Shown: positions 35,121 to 46,952 of the stretch, piece after piece
Numbering within the stretch: position 1 is the first letter of the stretch
How the letters are laid out: each line of letters opens with the position of its first letter
NCBI RefSeq assembly: GCF_020740795.1
Contig: NC_067312.1
Location: 68,282,905-68,346,904 of the forward strand
Direction: 5' to 3'
Length of the DNA: 64,000 bases
Origin: Apus apus
Lineage: Eukaryota > Chordata > Aves > Apodiformes > Apodidae
Notes under the pieces: model-generated
What the model saw: the letters and a program-made list of their open reading frames with translations, nothing else
Database searches by the model: none
What the model was told of the DNA's origin: nothing
Made by a program: the position numbers and the translations under genes

Positions 35121-36179
35121 GACTGACACATTACTGGCTGGACAGTCAGGCCCAAAGAGTGGTGGTCAATGGAGTCAAACCCAGCTGGGGCCAGTCACAA
35201 GTGGTGCTCCTCAAGGCTCAGTGTTGGGACCATTTCTGTTTAACATCTTTATTGATGATCTTGATAAGGACATAGAGTGTATTACCAGTAAGTCTGCAGA
35301 TGACACCAAGCTGGGCAGGAGTGTTGATCTGCGTGATGACAGGGAGGCTCTACAGACAGACTTGGATAGATTAGATCGTTGGGCTGATGTTAATGGTCTG
35401 GGCTTCAACAAGGCCAAGTGCCAGGTCCTGCACTTGGGCCACAACAACCCCAGGCAACGCTCCAGGCTTGGGGAAGTGTGGCTGGAAAGTGTCTGGCAGG
35501 AAAGGACCTGGGGGTTCTAATGGACAAGGGGCTGAATATGAGCCAGCAGTGTGCCCAGGTGGCCAAGAAAGCCAATGGCCTCCTGGCTTGCATTAGAAAT
35601 AGTGTGACCAGCAGAAGTAGAGAGGTGATTGTCCCCCTGTGCTCAGCACTGGTGAGGCCACACCTGGAGTCTTGTGTCCAGTTTTGGGCACCTCAATTCA
35701 AGAGAGATCTCGAGGTGCTGGAGCGAGTACAGAGGAGGGCAACGAAGCTGGTGAAGGGCCTAGAGAATAATTCTTATGAAGAACGCTTGAAGGAGCTGGG
35801 AATGTTTAGTTTGAGGAAGAGGAGGCTGAGGGGAGACCTCATCAGTCTCTACAACTACCTCAAAGGACATCGTAGAGAGGTTGGTGCTGGTCTCTTTTCA
35901 CAGGTAATTAGCAACAAGAGGGAATGGCTTCAAGCTGCAACAGGGGAGGTTTAGGCTGGACATTAGGAAAGATTTTTTTCACAGAAAGAGTGGTTAGACA
36001 CTGGAATAGGCTGCCCAGGGAGGAGGTTGAGTCACCATCCCTGGATGTGTTTAAGAGTTGTTTGGATGTAGTGTTGGTGGAGATGGTTTAGGGAAGAACT
36101 TTGTAGAATAGGGATGGTGGTTGGACTCTGTGATCCCAAGGGTCTTTTCCAACCGTAATAGTTCTGTGATTCTATGATC
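35121..36179 (+). mobile_element. CR1 LINE, 5'-truncated with ORF2 3' half and intact 3' end
   Basis: The plus strand encodes reverse-transcriptase segments: [20 protein letters not shown], then an altered catalytic region (KSADDTKLG in place of FADDTKL), then [19 protein letters not shown] frameshift near 35470-35500 moves the frame to [40 protein letters not shown] and [13 protein letters not shown], followed by the C-terminal block to a stop near 35952. The 3' UTR and the terminal GTGATTCTATGATC end at about 36179. It is a dead copy, younger-looking than the 27-29 kb one because long stretches remain open. Confidence 0.95.
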
Positions 36180-37067
36180 AGTCAGCACACCCATCCTGGG
36201 TTTTGGCTGGTCCCAGAATTTGGCTTCCAGGGGACATCCTTGGAAATTAAGGTCATCCCATTGTCAGTGCAATCTGCCCTCCAGATGTCACTGCTGCCAC
36301 ACTAATCCTGCCATGTAATCCTACCCATGTGGTTTGCAGTGACAGAAAATGTGATGAAGTAGCTTTGCACACTTTTTTTTCTTCATCGATTTTTCTCGCT
36401 TTTGCTGCCATGCTCTGGGTTGGAACAAGGCCCAAAGCATTTCTAGTTTCTGGTAGCACACAGCCCTGCATTCACTGTGGAGATGACACATGCCTGGAAC
36501 CTAGCAGGAGCTCTCACACTGATACCACATTCAGTGGTTTCTGTAAAAGTTTTCTTCCTGGAGCCCCCACTGATAAAGCAGTCCATTGCACTTCCAATTA
36601 ATCAGCCAGACCTAGCAGCAGACCCTGAGATCTGCATGGCATTTGGGGTTGGTTTTTTTTTGGATGTTTGAGGGTTTTGTTTGCTTGTAAGTTAGGGTTG
36701 TTTTTTTTTTTTTCCAGTTTTTTAATTCCACTACACCCTCTCATCCTCCCTTTGTACTGCTGCTGACAGGATAGCTCCTGCCTCACAGTATTCCACCATG
36801 TGAAACACTGGGATGCTGTTCAGTCTGTATCCTGGGGAGGAGGGCTGGGCTGGACCCTAGCTGTTCATTGCTTCAGAGGCTGCCTGTCCTAGTCAGTTCA
36901 ATAACTAGCACATAATTGAACATCTTCAGTGCTAATGTTCATGCTAATGTGTGTAGCTTTGGTCCTGCCTAGCCCTGTCCCTCCCCTGCTACAGCTTTGT
37001 GGTGCTCTGGTTTGGCTTCCTTACACTACAGACCCTGTTATGAGGGGGTTTTAATCTCCCGTTCCTG

Positions 37068-37270
37068 TGCACAACTGAAAGCACTGTACTGAATGCTCTC
37101 CCTCCTTTTAAAGCAGTTCAGTCAAACCTGCCTTTGCATCTGCATTTGCTTTCCCATTGTGTTGAGGCCTCTTAAAGTCACCTACAACTATCAGAGGTGT
37201 GGCAATTGCAGGTTTGATTAAACTGCTTTAGAAGCAGGGAGAGCATTCAGTAGTGTTTTCAGTTGTGCAA
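37068..37270. repeat. Inverted repeat: ~64-nt arms, 76-nt spacer
   Basis: The left arm (37068-37131, containing ACTGAATGCTCTCCCT and AAAGCAGTT) is the reverse complement of the right arm (37208-37270, containing AGGGAGAGCATTCAGT). By hand alignment there are only about seven mismatches and one 3-base gap. Flanks beyond the arms do not pair. A transcript of either strand would fold into a long hairpin. It could be a MITE-like palindromic element or a local inverted duplication. Confidence 0.85.
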
Positions 37271-37318
37271 ATTCCTCCCTTATATGGGAATCTGCCAGAT
37301 ACTGATAAAATGACATTT

Positions 37319-37480
37319 CTATAGCCCTTAACTAGTTATATGGGATAAGCAGTGGGATAATTATATGGGTTAAATAATGGGACAAGTATACGAGATAAAC
37401 CAGCTCTTTTATAGTCCTTACGCTTACATAGGACTATGCCAGAAGTTAAGCATAAAATGGCTCTTATATAGTCCTTAGCT
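37319..37480. repeat. AT-rich imperfect direct repeats
   Basis: Units like TTATATGGGATAAGCAGTGG and TTATATGGGTTAAATAATGG recur at about 26-bp spacing (37337-37390). GCTCTTTTATAGTCCTTA (37403) recurs as GCTCTTATATAGTCCTTA (37460). A small perfect stem ATAGTCCT/AGGACTAT lies at 37411-37437. It is an unclassified local repeat cluster. Confidence 0.6.
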
Positions 37481-40063
37481 TCTTTGTAAATGTACTCTAA
37501 AGCTTGGTGTGTGCAATTTTGGCTATGCAATGTGGTGGCAGGGATTTTAGATGTCCTAAGTGTACGTTATTAAACAAATGCCAACAGCTGGTAACAGCAG
37601 ACCGCATTGCAAACGTTCCTGAGCTGCTGCCACCCACTGGCATCACTTCTTTAGTTTTGCAGTGTCTACATGCTCCCCTGCAAGTGCCAAACTTCCACTG
37701 TTAATTTTCATAAAACCCAAAGGAAAGGTCTACTGTGTGCCAGTAATTCCAGTATGCTATCCTGCTTAGCACAGAGCTAAGCTGAAGGAATTCAGAAAGC
37801 CTTATCTGTGTTGAAGAGACAATCACTTCCTTTTTTTAATAGACCTAAGAGCAGAACTGGTAGATAATTTTCAGGCTTGTTTTCTAACGTGTTTTCTGAC
37901 CTCCAGCAGTATTTACTAACTAGAAAGGGAACCCACACCTGATTTTTCTCTGGTGGCATTTCCGACACTGTGTGCACAAGGAGGGCTCATGTGATGGAGA
38001 GCATGGACTGTGTTGCTGTGCTTGGCCCTAGCCAGCCTCCTCCCTGCACTCACCAGTGCCCTCTGCCTCCTCTTGTGGGCTGTGGAGCAGGGTTATCATT
38101 AAATGCTTGACTATTTCTGGCACAGGGAGGGGCAGAGGTCGGCGTGAATCCCTCTCCATTCTCAACAAGTCCCTGTAGTCAGCCTGCAGCTGCCATGGAG
38201 CCGGTGCTCCAGCACCTTTCAGCTCTTGCAGCCAAAGGTGAAGGCAGCTTCCCAGAAGGAGCAGGGGAGGAGGTCCCTCTGGTCTAGCTGGCAAGGAAAG
38301 GGGGGGCAAGGGGCTGCAGCAATGGGTGAGTGGCTGGTTGATGCAGCTAGACATGTGGAAAATGGACAACTGGCTGAAATTATGTGCTTTGCCCTGCGGG
38401 ATGGCAAGGGATGCAGCTGGTGAGGAATCAAGGGTAAGAAAGCTTGTGCAATTCCTCACAAAGCAGATCTGGCCTCTGCCACCCGCCACACGTGTTAATG
38501 GGAAAGAAACGCTCAGGGATGCTCTTCTATCTGCACCTGATGCCAATGAGTGGAGAAAAAGAGATCTTTCCCACATCTAGACAAAACAAAAGAAGAAAAA
38601 AACCAAGAACTGGGGGAAAGACCAACCAACTGCCTTGGGAGGGGGGATCCAGGCCACTCTCTTCCAGGCACACGCTGCTTGAGGGGGACACACTTTCCTG
38701 CAAGAATGTGAGGAAACAGGCAGTTTTATAGAAACACAACACAGGTTTCTGTTTTAATGAGAAAATAATTATATACTTGCATTGTAGGCCTCACAGTCAC
38801 TATAAAACAGAAGCAGGATAACACTTAAGTGGTTAACATACAGAAAGCCAGGTATCGTTGAAACTGGTTGGTAAGTCATGACAAGGATGCTGCCTTTTGG
38901 TTGCCAAACACACCAATGCTACTCTATCTTCCTTCAGATAATGTCAGTACAAGATGAAGCCCAAACTGGCAGCGTCTAAAACAAATTGTTCAGAAAACCT
39001 GCGCTGTAACCCCAAACTGATTATAATCACAAATGCTAATGCTTATCTATTTCTCAATACACAGTTTCATTAAAACCAGTCTTTGCCACGGGAAAGGATC
39101 TGAGCATTTCTTTTGTGGAGACAAAGTTAACTCTGCAATAGTACTCTTTTGTTGCATTTGATATAGTAATATATAGATAGATATGTATTACTGGCATATA
39201 CTTATAAACACCTTAGCTTGGTAGCATGCAAATGAAATAACAGAGGCAAGTAAACTGCATCACACTTGTGTCACCACAGCACTGAGCGTGTGCCACTGAC
39301 TACAAGTGTCCATAATTTCTGGAAGAGAAAAACTCTGCTGGGTGGAAAGTTTGGCTCTCCTGGACTGATACATGCAAATACTTTTGTCAAGGGGCTGAAA
39401 GTAAACGCTTCTACTTCAGAGAACTCCTGCCTGGCCTCTTGCCCCCACCACATCCTCTTTCCGGGGGAACAATTCAATTTTCACTTCAAAGACTGGGGGC
39501 TGATTGTGGCAGTAGGGGAGGACGTAGCAAAGGTTAAAGAAAATAAAGATATAGGAAACCACGGCTGCCCTGATTTCAGGGAGCAAATACTGGGTGGGTG
39601 GATTCTCGTAAGCATCCTTTGGTACAAGACCACCACACTGTATGCACAGGGGCCATCTCCTCTGCTCAGGAAACCCTTTTCCCAGTGTCACTTAAGTTCT
39701 CCCCAAGGGTGAAGGGAGCCAGGACTCCTCTTGGTACAGATGTGCAGAGCTCACAGATGCAGCTACAGGACGTGTGTCCTCACTAGCACGCTGCAGTGGT
39801 GGAATTGCTGCTGCTTCAGCCTCATGGTAGCAACCCGCCGGCAGACGTGGCTCACACTTCACTGTTGGTTGCCATGTCTAAACAAGAGGTCCACTTCCTT
39901 AGGTATGAGATTCCTTCATGGGCATGGTGCCTCCTAAGCACCAGGGTTGAGACAGGATCCTTGAGATAAGCTTGCTGCCCTTATCACAGTGAACACTCCG
40001 TTCAGCAGGGTTTTCTTCTGTTCAATAGCACTTAGGGAGACAATTGACAGAACTGAGTTAATT

Positions 40064-40112
40064 GGTGTGTGTGTATACATATATATATATATATGTATAT
40101 GTATATATATAT
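40064..40112. repeat. TG/TA microsatellite
   Basis: Runs of GTGTGTGTGTATACATATAT continue into alternating TA/TG to about 40112. It is simple sequence, likely polymorphic. Confidence 0.9.
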
Positions 40113-40726
40113 TTAATTGTATTTGCTACAATTCCCTGAAAATGAGCCTCAAAATGGACAGAAATCACAAGCTGAAGGAAATTATGGGAAGTGGGGAATA
40201 ATTCAGTTGTGAGCTCTGTGTTTGTGTAAGAAAAGCACCAGAAGTATGTTCACAGTATCAGTACTCATTTTAAATTAGCACTGTTTTAGGATAAAACAGC
40301 ACAGCAAATCAAAGAAAGGCTTAAGGGAGGACCAGCACCCTGGCTGACTATTTTTTTTAAAAGATGTCAAAATAATAATTGTTTGCTTATAAAAAAGGCA
40401 GAATATTTGATATAGAAAACAGCTGAGTGTCTTTTTTTTCTGTCACCTCCCAAATTTGTTGGTTTCTAGTCCAGAAATTATGGTTCCCAGTTGTAAAATA
40501 TTACTATAGTATTGCTTGCATGAAAAGAAAGAGTAAACCCGCAGCCTCTATACTAAATACAAATACAAAGCACAAGAATAAATACCACATTTGTTTTCCT
40601 AATTGTCAGCTTACAAAACTGGTCAATACTCTGCAATTGTGACTCATGCAAATACTATGTTGGGTCAAATTTCAATATCACAAATACTGCATTAACTCAG
40701 TGCCTTGTTTTTTATATCCCCTTTGA

Positions 40727-40891
40727 GAAAAAAAAGGAAAAAAAAAAGGGAAAAAAAAAAAAAGAAATTAGCACTCACCCCTATAGCTGGTAAACAGCTT
40801 TGGAGAAAATACTCGGTACACGCTCTGCCATACCCTTTCTGGTATGCCAGCCTCACACACACACCCACACACACACATACACACGCACACA
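40727..40891. repeat. A-rich tract plus CA microsatellite
   Basis: Poly(A) runs interrupted by G (40727-40766) are followed by a CA-rich microsatellite (40853-40891, with ACC, CAT and CGC interruptions) and a short C run. All are simple sequence. Confidence 0.9.
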
Positions 40892-42214
40892 ATCCCCCCG
40901 CCCCCCCCCAGATCCACACTAATCCTTCACTGCTGATCCCAAGCCTAAGCAATGACTAAAGGCTCTATGGTTTGCTTGTAGCACTGAAAACACTGGCTGA
41001 ATGGCAAGCATGTTTTCTTCCCTTGTCCGCTCTTCCTTGCTCACTCCTTCCAACTCATTATGCCCTTTAGCTTTTTGTTGCCTGGAAACATGAAGACTTC
41101 CACAAAGCACTCTACTTCAAAGGCTTCTTATCTTGTATAAATATAGTCGAAGAAGTAACTATCTTCTTTATTTCATACCTCTTTCTAGGCCAGTCTGGCT
41201 TAGTTCAATTATTGCCTCATTTTAAAATTAAATGTCCTTTATTTGTATTCCTTTCCCACTACCTTTCTACTTCAAATTATCCATCTTCACAGATTTTACA
41301 CAATATGCCATTCTTTTCCCTCCCCACCATCAAAAAATAGTTGTCATCCTCTAAATAAAATTTTTCTATTTAGAAACATTGTTAGGTAAATATGCTCTGA
41401 GAACCTGGAGCTCAGGTGATATTGCAAGCATATAGGATCCTAAAGCTAAGGTATTCCATTTGGCTTAGCTCTCATCCCCATCTATTCCACTCCTAAATTG
41501 TGGTGGTTTGTGTTTGCAACACAAGGACTGTTTTATTGAGTCTACTGGATTGTACATTTGCAATAACTGCCTCCCTGTTTTGTTTTGTTCCTTTTAAACA
41601 GATAAATTACTAGAAAGGGGAGCAGAACCCACTCCCCCCCCCAAAAAAAAAACCCATCCCAATCCCGAAAACCCTTCAGTCCCTTCAAAGAAACAGCAAC
41701 AGAGGGCAGTATTGTTGTGTTTTGTGGCTGGGGAGGAGTACGCCAAAGTAACGCTGATGGTCTCTTGTGCAGCGGCTGTGGGAGGCGAAGGAACTGCAGG
41801 AGGGTTTGCTGGGAGCTGCTGGGGGGACCGTGGAGCTGCTGGGGGGGGCATGGTCCCGGGGGGAATGCCGGGATGTCACTTCAGCCAGTGGGAAGCATGA
41901 ACGTGAGCCCCTGGCTGCCGGCTCCTCCATGCCGACCTCCTGCCATGTGCCTGCAGCCCCCCCTGGTCCATGGGGACAATGGCCCCTTTGTGTCTCCCCC
42001 TGAGGGCTCCCACCCCCTGCAACCTCCCCATCGCATGATTTCAGACGGGGGATGGAGGGAAGGAGATGGGGGGCCTGTTCTAGGACGGTTTCTCCTGTTG
42101 TTCTAGGATTGCCAGGAGTCGGATCATCTCTGCGTCTATGTGCATCATTGAGTCTGTTGTGTATTTAATAAATATTGGGACTAAAATGCTGCTGCTTTCG
42201 TGGTGGTTTTTCTG

Positions 42215-42288
42215 TCTTTTTTCCTTTTTTTTTTTTTTTTTTTTTTCTTCTCTTCCTTTCTTTTTTTTTGTTTTTTTTTTTGGTTTCA
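42215..42288. repeat. Long poly(T) tract just downstream of the AKAP2 stop
   Basis: About 70 nearly pure T residues on the plus strand read as an A-rich run in the AKAP2 3' UTR, only about 35 bases after the stop codon. The plus-strand open frames across it are artefacts of the tract. Confidence 0.9.
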
Positions 42289-42323
42289 GCATGCCTGGTT
42301 GCTGTCTCCACGCTGGAGTGTGG

Positions 42324-42452
<129 letters not shown>

Positions 42453-43979
42453 TCAGTTGCCACCATGCTGAGACCAGCTGGGCCAGCCCTTCCTACAAGG
42501 CTCCCAGTGCTGCACCTTCTGCAAACTGGGAGGACTCATGCTGTGAAGCACTTGCTCATGTGAAGGTGGAAGGGGGGATGGCACACGAGAGCAAAGCCAC
42601 ACCAGGGAAGGACAGCAGTGGTAGGAGTTGTCTGGCAGCACCCAGCTTGCTTCAGTGGAGTCCCAGCTGCCCCTTACCAGCCCAGATGCACAGGGACAGG
42701 GTCTTGGACCTCTTCCCCAGAGGCAGCTGCACACCTTTGGTACCAGGAGCCAGTAAACACCCAGCAGCTTTGTCCAGAGGCTGCTTTGGAGCTGCATGTG
42801 CAACCTGGGAAGCAGTCTGCTGCTTACTTCACGACATCACCCCTGCAGGCAGAACTAGGCAGCCCCCACTGCATCTTCTTCTTGTGGTCTTTGGCTATGC
42901 TAATGGGAAAGCCTGCACACCGTGACCAAAATGCTCTTGGAATGAGAAACCAGTCCATGCACATAGGAAAGGAGATTTACACAAGCAGCATCTGCACAGC
43001 ACACAGGGTCTGGTATACGACAGACCTTGATATGGTTGCTTTTTTCACATAGACACACACACACAGAGACACACATATAAAGCCAGACATTGTGTATGTC
43101 TTGTACACATGCACACACAAAAACCATTAACTAAAAAAATAATAAACAGTTTTAATATGTGATGTAACAAGATTAAAAAACCCCAACCAACCAAACAGAA
43201 CCCAGTCAAAACCAAAAGCTGTTACTGTGGTGTGCATCCGATGTACACCTCAGCAAGTCATGCATGGAACTGGCTGCTTTCTTACCATCTGAGTGAGACA
43301 TAAAGGGATCTGGGGCCTTCTTACAGAAACACGTGGCAATGTTGTTTTTTGACAGACACTAACAGCTCCATGATCAAACTACAAAGCTGCCAATACCCAC
43401 TGCCCGCCCAGAGAAGCAAACTTTTGAAATGTCAACAGAGTCAGTTAAAAATCGTAACTGTAAAAAAACCCCAACAGCCAATAAGTGACTGTTTAGCGGG
43501 TGAATCCCCAGCCCAAATGCCTCCTGCAAGCTGCTCTACACACTCCCTGGCTGCAGAAGAGTGGCTGGCCTTTGGAGAAAGGATGATTGCTCTTTTATTC
43601 TTCTGTGTAGGAAGTCAGATGCAGTAAAGACTTAAGTCTTGACTGGAATAAAAATAAGTAATTTACGACTAAATAAACTCTTCTTTCAGCTCATGACAGG
43701 TTGTGGCTGGAAAAATACACAAGTATTAGGGGCTCCTATACAAGCAGTATTGGAAATGAGCTCTGAACTGCCAGCTGAAATTACAGGCCATAACTTAACT
43801 TACACGAACACAGTTCTGCATTTATGCTGCGACCCAGATGTCCTATCAGGAGCTGAAGGCAGGGTGGAGTTTGGCAAGCTTTACTGTTTCTTTGCCCTCC
43901 CAGGTTTTTTTTTTTACCATGACTAAGAACAAGCCAAAGAACTAGAGGAAAAATCCAGCCAACAAAGATGATTCTGAAG

Positions 43980-44050
43980 TGTTCAAGGCCAGGTTGGACA
44001 GGTCATGGAGCAACCTGGTCTAGTGGGAGGTGTCCCTGCCCAAAGCAGAA
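43980..44050 (+). mobile_element. CR1 LINE fragment
   Basis: GTTCAAGGCCAGGTTGGACA, 'gagcaacctggtctagtggg' and 'aggtgtccctgccca' match the CR1 3' region downstream of ORF2 in plus orientation. Only about 70 bases are recognisable and no terminal repeat follows. Confidence 0.8.
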
Positions 44051-44689
44051 GCTGAGCAGTTTCTGTTTTACCCAGTAGAGGGCAAATGTGCTCACAAACC
44101 TAAAAATTAATCAAAAAAACATGCTAAAATCAGTGAAAAAATTGCTTCTGAGACATCAGCCTGTAAGCAGGGCACTGGAGATACTCCTGCTGCAGGGATG
44201 AGGACCAGCAGTTCGAATGGCATGTTTTGGATTCTAAGTACCCAAACCAAGGAAAGACAACACAAAGTGAACAATGGAGGAGCAAAATTTGGTCTGGGTA
44301 TGAGTGCATCATCTTATTACCTTCCCAGAATACGAAAAGGAAGTTGCTGCTCCAGGGTTAGCAATGAAGAGGGAGGGTGGGGGGAAAATGATCTCTTTTG
44401 GGTGGCAAGACAAATGTGCTAGACAGGAGACTATCAGGACCAGTACAGGGTAATGATTAAATAAAACATACAATATTACTATTATACCCACCAGATACTG
44501 AAATTTACATTAAAAAAGGGGCAAATTTAGCATAAATTTCAAACCAAAACTGCTACTGTCACTGGGCAGTGATATATTTAAAAGAAGTCTGTTGAACTTG
44601 GTATGTAGGTTTATGTCAGCTGAAAATGAAAGGGATTTTACATGAAACACAACAGTTTCCAATCAGTGTCTCCCTTGCTGGAAATCACA

Positions 44690-45720
44690 ATGTTGTGATG
44701 GTCTCTGTTGAGGGCTTTAAACAATCAGGACCCTTAGACATTGAAGATTTCTGCTTTGGATCAGCCAGCTTGCCTTTGTCTTAAAGTATGGCAACAGGGT
44801 TTTTCCATTTATCATCTGTCTGCAAACGTGCCCAGAAGCTTGTCTAGTTGCAAATGTTGCTGGCTGCTCCAAGGGAAGCTGCTTCCAGCACTACACCAGA
44901 GATACTGTGAGGGCACTGAATGCAGACTCAGCTGTGGTGGTGCAGACCCTCCTCTTGCAGAGCCACGTTGCAATGTGAACACCAGCCAGCCTTGTTCTTG
45001 TTTCAATAGCAGGTGCAGCAGGCTGAGACAATCCAGCACTTTCTGATCTTGTCTACTGGAGCAGTGGGTCCAAACAATTGGACATCTTCTAATCCTAGTG
45101 CAAATACAGTTATCTGGGGAGATGAGGCAATCCCTCACAGCACCTGGAACTCTCCTGTTTGCAGAACATACCTGAGACCCTTCCTGCTTGGAACACAGGC
45201 CCTCTCTGAAAGTTACCAAAGACGACCTAACCCAAATCATGGCCATCATGGAAAATACTGACCAAAGTCAGCCATCTTGAGACCCTATAAATATTGGTCC
45301 TAAGAGAGAAGCCCCCTGGAGCTCCCCCCAGACTGCAGGAAGCTGTGACCCTGTGTCTCACTCATCTCATGGACAATTTGGTTAATCTGATTGGGAAAAG
45401 TAAGTAGCCACCACTTCTCTTAAATGGGGGATGACTCAGATTTTATCAGGCTGTTGTAATTTGATTCCATGGGGTAATTGCGGGTTATATTGCAAATTCT
45501 TTGTGAAATTATGTACCAAAATTAACACCTGAACAGGTTAACCTTTATGTGTGTGTGTAAGCACCCAATTTAATTTAGAAAATTTGTTAGATCTTTAATT
45601 TAACCTCTGTATTAATTAAAACAATTTGTCACCAAGTTTTAGAAAACCGTATTATTTGATTTTGTAATTTAATATAATAGTGTTAATCAATCTTAATCTG
45701 CTGCTCTTTCAAACCACACC
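44690..45720 (+). mobile_element. Candidate solo LTR of an endogenous retrovirus
   Basis: The segment starts near TGTTGTGATGG and contains a TATA box (CCTATAAATATTGG at about 45284). After it come a GC-rich stretch with GGAGCTCCCCCCAGACTG and a T/A-rich tail, ending near CAAACCACACCAGACACA. The layout of promoter-like U3, short R and U5 resembles avian ERV LTRs. No gag, pol or env reading frame lies on either side, and I did not find a clear target-site duplication, so this is tentative. Confidence 0.35.
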
Positions 45721-46934
45721 AGACACATAGTTACGTGTCAAAGCACTACACTGAACCCCCTACACTTAAACCCTTAGTTGTAAATGGTTGACCCAGTCTG
45801 GGACTAGGAGTGGACCCAGCCATGCCCAGACTCCTCTTTAAGGAGTTCAGAAAGGAACGGGGTCCACTCTGATCCCTGTGACTCTGTGGGAGGGTCTTCC
45901 TCATTTTTTTCCCTGGTTTCCCTGAAAATCACTCTATGTTCCTGATTCAGTCTCCCCTGTCCCTGTATAAATATTTTCCCTTGATCCCTGTGTAAGTCAA
46001 TCCAATCCATTGCCAGTCCCTACATGTCCCTTCCACATAGTAAGAGCAAAACTTGCCATCAAATTCTGTTAAGCAGCACTTTCAAAAAACTGTATTATAA
46101 TCGCCTTTTCTGGGTGTCTTTGTCAGTGATTCTTTAAGTGGCCTTAAGACCTTCCACTCTCATCTGCAACATCAGCCTTCACAGGAAAACAAGTACTGAT
46201 GTCTGGCTCTCTATTAATAAACAAGCCCTCTAAGTACTAGAGCTGAAGGTCCTTTTGAATACATACTCCAGACCTATTCTTCTAATCTACTGAAAAGACT
46301 GTTTGGCCTAAAATAACCCTCATTTTTAGTAGGCTGTGTCAGTTTTACACCCGCTAGAGGAAACAATGGGGTAATTATAGCATGCAACTGGAATGACTTT
46401 GAGTGGAGAATTGGGACTCCTCAATGGAGCATTGAATTCACAACCCAGGAAGCTGCTTGCCTAAAATAGCAGAAGATCTCAATTTTAAAACATTCTTGGC
46501 AGATATTAGGGCTGCCTGTAGACCCATCATGCACCCAGCACCCAGAGGCCAAAGGAAGGAAAATCTTTTGCTTTCGTTGTTGTGGCCATTTTGGGGGGTC
46601 TGTAACAGGCTGCATTATGACCATGTTACAAACTGCTGCCTCAAGGCTTTTTAAGTGTCCTCCCTGATGTTGCCCCATGTCAGCTCACTGGGCGCAGGTG
46701 ACCCAGGCTGGGGTGGTCAGGGCGTTCTGATGTAGCATTAGAAGGGAGAGGAATCTGGGGAGCAGAAGCAGCTGTGAGAGAAAGACAAATGTACCAAGAT
46801 ACAAAGAGCTGTAAAAACCACTCTTCACCTTTCTGCAAAAAATTTCTGCGTGGATCTGGTGGTTGCAGCTCTGGGGTCTCATTAAGAATTGCAGAGGGCT
46901 CTTTCCTGCCAGTTTTCATTTATTTTTGAGGACT

Positions 46935-46952
46935 AAAAAAAAAAAAAAAAAG
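46935..46952. repeat. Poly(A) tract
   Basis: A run of about 18 A residues is followed by further A-rich bases to 46967. It could be the tail of an old retrocopy on the plus strand, but nothing upstream is recognisable. Confidence 0.7.

Larger units (their letters stand above)
36180..38752. other. Intergenic DNA downstream of AKAP2
   Basis: This 2.6-kb stretch lies between the CR1 and the presumed end of the AKAP2 3' UTR. It contains a poly(T)-rich stretch (36651-36712), a large inverted repeat (37068-37270) and a patch of AT-rich direct repeats (37319-37480). A 182-codon minus frame at 38028-38576 has no recognisable domain and overlaps plus-strand frames. Confidence 0.55.
38753..42323 (-). 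other. AKAP2: AKAP2 3' UTR (inferred extent)
   Basis: This is minus-strand sequence after the AKAP2 stop, with no further exon recognisable. An A-rich run (42215-42288), a GC-rich patch (41760-42060), an A-rich run (40727-40766), a CA repeat (40853-40891) and a TG/TA repeat (40064-40112) lie within it. A 3' UTR of about 3.6 kb fits the long 3' UTR known for mammalian AKAP2. The end is inferred from a non-canonical ATTAAA at 38753-38758 (minus); AATAAA at 41531-41536 is an alternative nearer site. Confidence 0.5.

Noticed and set aside
38028-38576. 182-codon open frame, minus strand
   Set aside because: Low-information proline/leucine-rich sequence, overlapped by plus-strand frames, with no homology recognised.
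43051-43078. CACACA/GAGACACAC stretch as a possible regulatory site
   Set aside because: It is an ordinary microsatellite without further signal.
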